Shown here in pieces: positions 25,314-31,803 of a DNA stretch of 54,368 bases (positions are counted from its first letter, which is position 1; each line of letters begins with the position of its first letter). The translations under genes were made by a program, and so were the position numbers. The notes under the pieces were generated by a model that was not told where the DNA came from, ran no database searches, and saw only the letters and a list, made by a program, of their open reading frames with translations. Origin of the DNA: Planctomycetota bacterium (lineage in GTDB: Bacteria > Planctomycetota > Planctomycetia > Pirellulales > UBA1268); the NCBI GenBank assembly GCA_018970785.1, contig JAGWVR010000012.1:1-54368 (forward strand), given 5' to 3'.

Positions 25314-26567
25314 TTACAAGCTCATCTTCTTCAGTTTCAGGGGCTGCGGCCTCGAATCGGTGTTCCCCGTCGACGCCGCCGCCTTGGCGACGCGGTCGCG
25401 GAGCGCTTCGGGGACATTCGCCTTGTCGGCATCGGTGTCGAAAGCGCCTGAATACTGTTCGCTGCCGTCGGCACCGAACACGCTCACCCGCTTCTTGCCG
25501 TTGGTGTCACGGAACTCGACCCGCCCGTCGCCATCGGTGAACACCGCGATCGACTGGGTCTGCGTCTGCGCGGCGGCTCCCGCCCCCGGGGCAACGCCGC
25601 CGATGCCACCGGGAGCACCGCCACCGGCCGGACCACCGGGGGCGATAAACAACCAGCGCTGATTGCCACCGGGACCGGGCAGCGGAGCCACCGCCGGGGG
25701 AACGATCCCGGGATAACCGCCGGGCATGGGCACGACTCCCTGCAACTGCCCCTGCCACACGCCGCCGGCATTCTTCGCCGCCTCGCTGGCGAGGCGCTCG
25801 AGCAGCTTCGGATCGAGCGGCTGCCCGGGCACGAGATTCGCGATCGCCATCCCGGCACCTCCGCCGCCGCCCGGGATCCCCGGAACGGTCACCATCTGCA
25901 TCGTCACGTCGGCTTCCCGCTCGCCGACCGTCACCGGCACGGTGATCTCCTTGCCGCCGCGGAGCACGGTGAGCGTGGCGGTCTTGCCGGTGCCGGTGCG
26001 CTTGACCAAGGCCGAGAGCTGCACGGCGGCACAGAGGATCTGGTCGTCGTACTTGGCGAGGATGTCGAATGGCACGAGGCCCGCTGCCGCTGCCGGGCTG
26101 CCCGGCGTGACGGCGTCGACCGCCAGGCCGACATCCTCGGGCAACCCCGTCTGCGCGCGGACGGCCGGCGCCAGGGGGCTCGTCGCCACGCCGATGTAGG
26201 GGACGAGTTTCCGGGCAGCGGCAGCGCCTGCCTCCGCGCCGCCCCCCGCAGCGGCGCCGGCCTCTGCGGCACCAGCCTCCGCGGCATCGACCACCGTCGC
26301 CACGTCGCCGACGACGCGGATCGTGATCCGCTTGGGAGCGCCGTCGGCCTTGGGAGCGTTCGCCGCACCCTCCGTGCCGACGACCGTCCCGGCGACGATC
26401 GTCAACTCCTTCCCCGCCGTGCCCGACTCGTCACCGACGACGCGCACCGTCGTCCGTGCCGGCGGCGGCGCCGCCCCGTCATCGGCGCGACAGGGGATCG
26501 CGCTCGCAACGCCCGCCACCACGAACACACCGAAAAAGCGACGGGACCAAACTGAAGAAACACGCAT
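25314..26567 (-). CDS. Exported PDZ-domain protein
   Basis: The 417-residue protein has a signal peptide (MRVSSVWSRRFFGVFVVAG..., cleavage near residue 28). Two short TVRVVGDE / ITIRVVGDV segments (about 40-46 and 81-88) flank low-complexity Ala/Gly/Glu sequence, and a PDZ domain spans about 121-216 (LVPYIGVATSPLAPAVRAQTG... SPAAAAGLVPFDILAKYDDQ). The rest is Gly/Pro-rich and ends in a basic RPQPLKLKKMSL tail. There is no trypsin-like protease triad, so it is not a DegP/HtrA protease; a periplasmic binding or sensing role is likely. I chose the ATG at 26567 because GGAGG lies 8 bases before it; a GTG two codons earlier is too close. It is next to an ECF sigma/anti-sigma pair on the same strand and may be part of that stress circuit (inference). 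Confidence 0.8.
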   Translation of the reverse strand: MRVSSVWSRRFFGVFVVAGVASAIPCRADDGAAPPPARTTVRVVGDESGTAGKELTIVAGTVVGTEGAANAPKADGAPKRITIRVVGDVATVVDAAEAGAAEAGAAAGGGAEAGAAAARKLVPYIGVATSPLAPAVRAQTGLPEDVGLAVDAVTPGSPAAAAGLVPFDILAKYDDQILCAAVQLSALVKRTGTGKTATLTVLRGGKEITVPVTVGEREADVTMQMVTVPGIPGGGGGAGMAIANLVPGQPLDPKLLERLASEAAKNAGGVWQGQLQGVVPMPGGYPGIVPPAVAPLPGPGGNQRWLFIAPGGPAGGGAPGGIGGVAPGAGAAAQTQTQSIAVFTDGDGRVEFRDTNGKKRVSVFGADGSEQYSGAFDTDADKANVPEALRDRVAKAAASTGNTDSRPQPLKLKKMSL

Positions 26568-26657
26568 CGTCACACCCTCCTCAGGGAAAGCGTCGGATCT
26601 GGAACAGCGTTACTCAACCACAGGAAAAGCCCAAACAGATTCTTTCATGTTTTTTCA

Positions 26658-26779
26658 CGGGACCCGCGAAGCCCCTCCGCCGTCGCCCTCGCATCGGCCC
26701 GTCGCAACTGTGTGCGGGTCGATGCGAGGGCAGAGGCGCGAGGGGCGCCCCCTCTGCAGAGCCCGAGCGGAGGCTGCGT
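26658..26779 (-). repeat. Family-2 palindromic repeat, inverted copy
   Basis: This is the reverse complement of the elements at 46879-46998 and 50614-50734. It contains the central 16-base arms CCCTCGCATCGGCCCG / CGGGTCGATGCGAGGG (26686-26701 and 26715-26730, one mismatch) around a 13-base loop, then the CAGAGG...CCTCTG hairpin and the CTCGGGC end. The loop sequence differs from the other copies while the arms are kept. Confidence 0.8.
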
Positions 26780-26906
26780 CCCCATGCGCGCCGCTGACAA
26801 GCGGCGGCGCCAACCGCTGCAGAGCCCGAGCGGAGGCTGCGTCCCCATGCGCGCCGCCGACAAGCGGCGGCGCCGACCGCTGCCGAGCCCGAGCGGAGGC
26901 TGCGCG
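26757..26906. repeat. 63-base tandem direct repeat, about 2.3 units
   Basis: A unit beginning GCAGAGCCCGAGCGGAGGCTGCG and containing ATGCGCGCCG, then ACAAGCGGCGGCGCC, repeats at a 63-base period: the GCCCGAGCGG block starts at 26761, 26824 and 26887. Each unit starts with the end sequence of the adjoining family-2 element, so the array seems to have grown from it. Confidence 0.8.
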
Positions 26907-26980
26907 GCACGGAATACCCGCAGCATCCCCGAAACACGAACACCTCCGTTCGGACTTCCATGAAACTCCTCCGCCGCCCG

Positions 26981-27499
26981 TCAGCGGATCGCGACCGGCA
27001 CGACGAACACGTCCTCGCGCGGGCGGACGATGCCACGATCGGGGCCGGCGACGGGGCGCTCGAGGACGAAGTGGCGGAGCACGCGCGCCGGCAGCGCGCC
27101 GTCGATGAGGGCGATCCCCTCGTCGCTCCAACCGACCGATTCGTCGACCCACTCGGCCGGTGCCGTAGGTGCTTCCACGACGGGTGCGGTGGCCACCGTC
27201 GCGACGGGGGGCGCATCAGGCAGCGCGACGATCCCGGCCTGCTGCGGTGCACGCGGCACGACGGCGCTCATGATCCCGGCGGCGACGACGGCCCCGCCGG
27301 CCGCCCACGCGAGCCGTTCGGCAAACCATGTGACCTTCGCCCATGGCGCGGCCGCGCGCAACGAAGACGCCTCCCGGTCATCGAGGCAGGCGGTGATCCG
27401 CGCCGTCAGCGCGGCCGACGGCGCGACCGGCCGCAGCGACCGGCACTCCGCGGCGAGCCGATCGAGGGCGTCGTCGGTGGGGCTGTCAGACTCGCTCAT
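26981..27499 (-). CDS. Putative anti-sigma factor, membrane-anchored
   Basis: The 172-residue protein has an acidic-to-mixed N-terminal cytoplasmic segment (1-60, including LDRLAAECRSLRPVAPSAALTARI), one predicted transmembrane helix (about 64-82) and an outer C-terminal part of about 90 residues. This is the layout of single-pass anti-sigma factors. The zinc-binding HxxxCxxC of ZAS-type anti-sigmas is absent, so the family is not certain. It follows and overlaps the ECF sigma gene by 14 bases, with its GGAGG inside the sigma coding sequence, which strongly suggests translational coupling and partner function. Confidence 0.75.
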   Translation of the reverse strand: MSESDSPTDDALDRLAAECRSLRPVAPSAALTARITACLDDREASSLRAAAPWAKVTWFAERLAWAAGGAVVAAGIMSAVVPRAPQQAGIVALPDAPPVATVATAPVVEAPTAPAEWVDESVGWSDEGIALIDGALPARVLRHFVLERPVAGPDRGIVRPREDVFVVPVAIR

Positions 27500-27992
27500 G
27501 GCATTCCTCCGGCAGCAGGGCGGCGAGGCTCACCAGCGCCTGGCGGCAACGGCCGGCGACGGTGTTGGGATTGGCGGCGAGGACCCGCGCCGTCTCGGCG
27601 ATCGACAGGCCTCCCCAGATCCGCAGCACCAGCGCCTCGCGCTGCTCGATCGGCAAGTGCTCCAGTGCCGTCTGGATCGCGGCCGCCCGCTCCTTTCGCA
27701 CCAGGTCGTCGTCGTGCCACCAATGCTCGGCCTCCGGCCGGGCGACACGCTCTTCGCGCGCGAGCCGGCGGCGGCGCGACTTGAGGAGATCGAGCGCCGC
27801 GGTGCGCACGGCGACGTAGACGAGCGCCACATCGGGCACCTGCCCGGGCTGCCGCTTCCAGCAGCGCACCAACCCCTCCTGCACCGCGTCTTCGGCACTT
27901 GCCCGGTCGGGGAGCCACTGCCGCGCGTAGAGCACGAGCGCCCCGCCGTGGGTGCGAAACAGGTCGCGCCACGCTGCGGGGCAATCGTCCAT
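27486..27992 (-). CDS. ECF RNA polymerase sigma factor
   Basis: This is a sigma-70 family extracytoplasmic-function factor of 168 residues from the chosen ATG. Region 2 covers WRDLFRTHGGALVLYARQW, the DRASAEDAVQEGLVRCWK core and VRTAALDLLKSRRRR. Region 4 has LEHLPIEQREALVLRIWGGLSIAETARVL and the helix-turn-helix NTVAGRCRQALVSL. It would direct RNA polymerase to stress or envelope promoters. An in-frame GTG at 28049 would add 19 residues; neither start has a clear Shine-Dalgarno. It is transcribed divergently from the PhoD-sulfatase gene, from a shared intergenic region (about 28050-28187), and is followed by its probable anti-sigma factor. Confidence 0.9.
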   Translation of the reverse strand: MDDCPAAWRDLFRTHGGALVLYARQWLPDRASAEDAVQEGLVRCWKRQPGQVPDVALVYVAVRTAALDLLKSRRRRLAREERVARPEAEHWWHDDDLVRKERAAAIQTALEHLPIEQREALVLRIWGGLSIAETARVLAANPNTVAGRCRQALVSLAALLPEECHERV

Positions 27993-28187
27993 CGGAAGCG
28001 TCGCCTGGAGGGCATGGCCCGCGCTGCAGGACTGGCCGGTGGGTTGCACGAACAGCGCAGGCGGCGCGATAAACCATCATCGTGGTGGTCCCGGAAGAGA
28101 ACGACGCCGGCGACGGTTTTCGTGGCGGGCGATTCCCGGCCGGGCCGGCGTCACCACCCAACCCGCTGGCAGACAAAGGTTTGTGAC

Positions 28188-31100
28188 ATGCTCCGCAATC
28201 TCGCCCTCGTGCTCGTGCCGCTGGCGCTGGCGGCTGGGTCGGCCCCGGCGGCGGTCGCCGAGACGGTGCCGGCGGCGCCCGACCCGATGCCGTTCGGGGC
28301 CGAGTGGCCCGCGCTCGACGGATGGGCGACGGGGGAGTGGTGGAGACCGGAGCGCGCCGTCCCCGGCGACGGCCGGAGAAACGCCAAGGCCGCCCGCCCC
28401 TTCCCACTCGACGTGCCGCGGGCCGACGTGATCGCCTTCGCCCTCTACACCGTCACCGTGCCTCCGGAAGTGGGCGCCGGCACGCTCAAGCTCACCGCTC
28501 AGCTCTTTCCGCTGAAACCTGGCGAGGACCTCGAGGCCCGGCTGGAAGTCGATGATGGCAGCGGCTGGAAGGAAGTCGCCCGCAGCCCGGTGCTCTATCC
28601 CGGCTGGGATGCCCACTTCCGCGTCGACGGGTGGGACACGTCGCGCGCCATCCCCTACCGGGTGCGGCACGGCGCCGAGGCGGTGTTTTCCGGGACGGTC
28701 CGCCGCGACCCCCGTGACAAGGAGCGGATCGCCGTCGCCGTGCTGAGCTGCAACTCGTCGAGCACGACCGGGCCCCGCGCGGAGCTGGTGGATTCGCTGC
28801 GCGAGGCCGACCCCGACCTGCTGTTCTTCGCCGGCGACCAGACCTACCGCCACACGCAGCACACCGTCGGCTGGATCGAGTTCGGCCTGCAGTTCCGCGA
28901 CGTGATCCGTGACCGGCCGACGGTGACGATTCCCGACGACCACGACGTCGGCCACCCGAACCTGTGGGGCGCGGGGGGCAAGCGGGCGCTCGACAAGAAC
29001 GGCGCCGACGGCGGCTACTACTACCCCGCCGCCTACGTGAACATGGTCCAGCGCCAGCAGACCTGGCACCTCCCCGATCCCGTCGATCCGGCGCCGGTCG
29101 ATCAGGGGATCAGCGTCTACTTCACGCGCTTGATCCTCGGCGGCGTCGACTTCGCGATCCTCGAGGACCGGAAATTCAAGACCGGACCGGCCGGCACGAT
29201 CCCGCAGCTCGGCCCGCGCCCCGACCACATCACCGACCCGGCCTACGACCGCGCCGCGATCGATCTTCCCGGCCTCGAGCTGCTCGGCAAGCGGCAGCTC
29301 GACTGGCTCGCGCGCTGGGCCGGCGACACAGCCGGCGTCCGCGCCAAGGGGGTCCTCTCGCAGACCGCGTTCTGCGGCGCCGTCCACCTCCACGGTGAAC
29401 CGGGCAACCGCCTCCTCGCCGACCTCGACTGCAACGGCTGGCCGCAGTCGGGGCGCACGGCGGCGCTGCGGATCATCAAGCGCGCCGGCGCCGTCCACCT
29501 CTGCGGCGACCAGCACCTCGCGGTCGTCGTCCAGCACGGGATCGACGGCTTCCGCGACGGGCCATGGGCGTTCACGGCGCCGGCGATCGTGAACACGATC
29601 TACGGCCGCTGGTGGCATCCCGAAGACGAGCAGCCGGGAGCCGATCCGATCCCCGCTAGCCCGCTCCCCTGGACCGGCGACTACCGCGACGGTCTCGGCA
29701 ACCGGATCACGGTCGCCGCCTACGCCAATCCGGAGGACCGCACCGACGAGCAGAAACGGGGCGACGGCTTCGGCGCCGCGGTCTGGGATTTTCCCGCCGG
29801 AACCGTGGCGTTCCACTGCTGGCCGCGGTTTCCGCAGCGCGTTGGCGGCGTGCCGCAGGAGTATCCCGGCTGGCCGGTGACCGTGGCGCTCGAGAAGCCG
29901 GGGGCGGGGAATGCCCCGGCGCCGCCGCGCGGCGCGGTGCGCGACCGCCCTCCCAACGTGATCGTCGTCCTCGTCGACGACATGGGGTGGAGCGACCTCT
30001 CCTGCCAGGGGAGCACGTTCTACAGGACGCCGCACGTCGATCGCCTCGCCGCGTCCGGGATGCGCTTCCTCGCCGGCTACTCCGCCTGCACCGTCTGCAG
30101 CCCGACCCGCGCGGCACTGCTGACGGGGCAGTACCCGGCCCGGCTGCACATCACCGACTGGATCGCCGGCCACGAGCGGCCGTTCGCGAAACTGACGATC
30201 CCCGACTGGCGGAAGCACCTTCCCCTCGAGCAGGTCACGATCGCCGAGCGACTCGCGTCGGCCGGCTACGCGACGGCGAGCATCGGCAAGTGGCACCTCG
30301 GCGGCGCCGGCCTGTCGCCGACGGAGCAGGGGTTCGGCATCAACCGGGGCGGCACCGACCGCGGCCAGCCGCCGAGCTATTTTTCGCCCTACGGGATCGC
30401 GACGCTTGCCGACGGCCCGGAGGGGGAATACCTCACCGACCGCGAGGCGGCCGAGGCGGTGGCGTTCATCGAGGCCCACCGCGACGCGCCGTTTTTCCTC
30501 TACCTGCCCCACTACTGCGTCCACACGCCGCTCCAGGCCAAGGAGCCTGTGGTCGCGACGTACGCCGCCGGCCCGGCGCCGGGGGGCAATCCGCGGCACA
30601 CGAACGCGAAGTACGGGGCGATGGTCGAGAGCGTCGATGACAGCTTGGGGCGGATCGTCGCCGCGCTCGACCGGCTCGGCCTCCGCGAGTCGACGGCGAT
30701 CGTGTTCACCGCCGACAACGGCGGCCTGCTGCCGATCACCGACAACGCGCCGCTCCGCGCCGGCAAGGGCTCGGCCTACGAAGGGGGCGTGCGCGTGCCG
30801 TTGATCGTGTCGTGGCCCGGGGTGACGGCGCCCGGCAGCACGACCGCCGAGCCGGCGATCACCCCCGACATCGCCGCCACGATCCTCGACCTGACCGGAG
30901 TCGGTCCCGCACCGGGGCAGCCGCTCGACGGCACGAGCCTCGCGCCCGTGCTCCGCGGCGGAGCGCTCGGGCGCGACGCGCTCTACTGGCACTACCCGCA
31001 CTACCATCCCGGCGGCGCCACCCCTTATTCGGCGATCCGCGCCGGCGACTGGCGGCTGGTGCGGTTCTACGAGGATGGCCGGCGCGAGCTCTACGACCTC

Positions 31101-31286
31101 GCGCACGACCCCGGCGAGGCCCACGACCGCGCCGCCGCCGAGCCGCAGCGTGTCGCCGACCTCACGGCGCGGCTCGACGCCTGGCTGGCGGCCGTCGGCG
31201 CTCAGCTCCCGACCCCGAACCCGGGCCACGACCCGCAGCGCGACCAGCCGAAGCAGCCGCCGCGCGCCAAAGCGGCGGCGCGGTAG
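28188..31286 (+). CDS. PhoD-like phosphatase-sulfatase fusion
   Basis: This 1032-residue exported protein has a signal peptide (about 1-25), an N-terminal beta domain (about 30-180), a PhoD/metallophosphatase-like domain (about 180-560) and a sulfatase domain (about 585-1010). Metal-binding motifs of the first enzyme are visible: AVLSCNSS, FAGDQTY (Asp217), PDDHDVGH (251-256) and CGDQHL (439-443). The sulfatase has NVIVVLVDDMG, CSPTR at 637-641, GKWHLGG and TADNGG. It would act on both phosphate and sulfate esters outside the cytoplasm. I chose the ATG at 28188 for the signal peptide; an open frame extends upstream but overlaps the divergent sigma gene. The Shine-Dalgarno (AAAGG) is weak. Direct repeats follow the stop at once. 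Confidence 0.92.
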   Translation: MLRNLALVLVPLALAAGSAPAAVAETVPAAPDPMPFGAEWPALDGWATGEWWRPERAVPGDGRRNAKAARPFPLDVPRADVIAFALYTVTVPPEVGAGTLKLTAQLFPLKPGEDLEARLEVDDGSGWKEVARSPVLYPGWDAHFRVDGWDTSRAIPYRVRHGAEAVFSGTVRRDPRDKERIAVAVLSCNSSSTTGPRAELVDSLREADPDLLFFAGDQTYRHTQHTVGWIEFGLQFRDVIRDRPTVTIPDDHDVGHPNLWGAGGKRALDKNGADGGYYYPAAYVNMVQRQQTWHLPDPVDPAPVDQGISVYFTRLILGGVDFAILEDRKFKTGPAGTIPQLGPRPDHITDPAYDRAAIDLPGLELLGKRQLDWLARWAGDTAGVRAKGVLSQTAFCGAVHLHGEPGNRLLADLDCNGWPQSGRTAALRIIKRAGAVHLCGDQHLAVVVQHGIDGFRDGPWAFTAPAIVNTIYGRWWHPEDEQPGADPIPASPLPWTGDYRDGLGNRITVAAYANPEDRTDEQKRGDGFGAAVWDFPAGTVAFHCWPRFPQRVGGVPQEYPGWPVTVALEKPGAGNAPAPPRGAVRDRPPNVIVVLVDDMGWSDLSCQGSTFYRTPHVDRLAASGMRFLAGYSACTVCSPTRAALLTGQYPARLHITDWIAGHERPFAKLTIPDWRKHLPLEQVTIAERLASAGYATASIGKWHLGGAGLSPTEQGFGINRGGTDRGQPPSYFSPYGIATLADGPEGEYLTDREAAEAVAFIEAHRDAPFFLYLPHYCVHTPLQAKEPVVATYAAGPAPGGNPRHTNAKYGAMVESVDDSLGRIVAALDRLGLRESTAIVFTADNGGLLPITDNAPLRAGKGSAYEGGVRVPLIVSWPGVTAPGSTTAEPAITPDIAATILDLTGVGPAPGQPLDGTSLAPVLRGGALGRDALYWHYPHYHPGGATPYSAIRAGDWRLVRFYEDGRRELYDLAHDPGEAHDRAAAEPQRVADLTARLDAWLAAVGAQLPTPNPGHDPQRDQPKQPPRAKAAAR

Positions 31287-31493
31287 CTATCCGTGGACAA
31301 AGCCATCCATGGCCTTTGTCCACTCGGGCGACCGCGGGAAACGCCGAGGGTTTCCCGGGTCGCCCCGGCCGCATCCAGCGGCCGGACACTGCGATCACCG
31401 TCGGCTCGCTATCCGTGGACAAAGCCATCCATGGCCTTTGTCCACTCGGGCGACCGCGGGAAACGCCGAGGGTTTCCCGGGTCGCCCCGGCCG
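31287..31493. repeat. Two tandem copies of the family-1 repeat
   Basis: A unit starting CTATCCGTGGACAAAGCC occurs at 31287 and again at 31409, a 122-base offset. Copies are nearly identical through the bulged hairpin; only the first has the CATCCAGCGGCCGGACAC tail. In each, GGGCGACC(G)CGGGAAAC pairs with GTTTCCCGGGTCGCCC around a GCCGAGG loop (31326-31365 and 31448-31487), a 16-bp stem with one bulged G. It directly follows the TAG stop of the PhoD-sulfatase gene. Confidence 0.85.
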
Positions 31494-31508
31494 TTTTCGG
31501 GAGCCCCA

Positions 31509-31535
31509 CCGGGTGGGGCGACCCGCCCCACCCGG
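31509..31535 (+). terminator. Perfect 12-bp hairpin after the PhoD-sulfatase gene
   Basis: CCGGGTGGGGCG (31509-31520) pairs exactly with CGCCCCACCCGG (31524-31535) around a 3-base loop. It lies downstream of the repeats and could terminate transcription from the PhoD-sulfatase gene. No T-tract is present. Confidence 0.4.
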
Positions 31536-31803
31536 GACCTCCTTGGCTTGCCACGTGGAGCGATTCGGCTCGGCCCCCTTCGGCACACTCGTTGGGTTGC
31601 CACGTCGCCCGGCGAGCGGAACTGCCGCGAAATACGAGCCGTTCATGCCGTTTTTGAGCCGCTGACCATCCCCCTGCGGCGGCTTGCCCCCACCCCGCGG
31701 TACGTCTTTTGCGTACAAGCCCATCGCACCAGGGACGACGGACGTCGCTTGTCGTGAACCGTCGCGACGCCGTCTCGGGCCGACACCGCCAAGGGGGGCA
31801 GCG
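31536..31803. other. Upstream region of the PEP-CTERM gene
   Basis: There is no gene in this stretch. It includes a short inverted repeat GTACG-TCTTTTG-CGTAC-type at about 31700-31715, and a GGGGGG tract before the ATG of the next gene that can serve as ribosome-binding site. I could not find a clear -10/-35 pair. Confidence 0.5.

Larger units (their letters stand above)
26568..26980. other. Intergenic region with nested repeats
   Basis: There is no gene here. It contains an inverted family-2 element (26658-26779) and a 63-base tandem repeat (about 26757-26906). The PDZ-proximal part (26580-26655) is unusually AT-rich for this genome, with runs such as a T6 stretch at 26650-26655, so it probably carries the PDZ gene promoter. 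On the minus strand a TTGGGC lies about 17 bases from a weak -10, which is not enough to call. Confidence 0.6.

Noticed and set aside
26757..26906. CRISPR or coding repeat from the 63-base array
   Set aside because: The units are contiguous with no spacers, and frames across them have no coherent protein features.
27030..28187. Upstream extension of the PhoD-sulfatase frame
   Set aside because: It runs opposite the sigma and anti-sigma genes and has no protein-like pattern; the signal peptide begins at 28188.
31287..31493. CRISPR array
   Set aside because: Only two long, adjacent units are present, with no spacer-like variable segments and no cas gene nearby.
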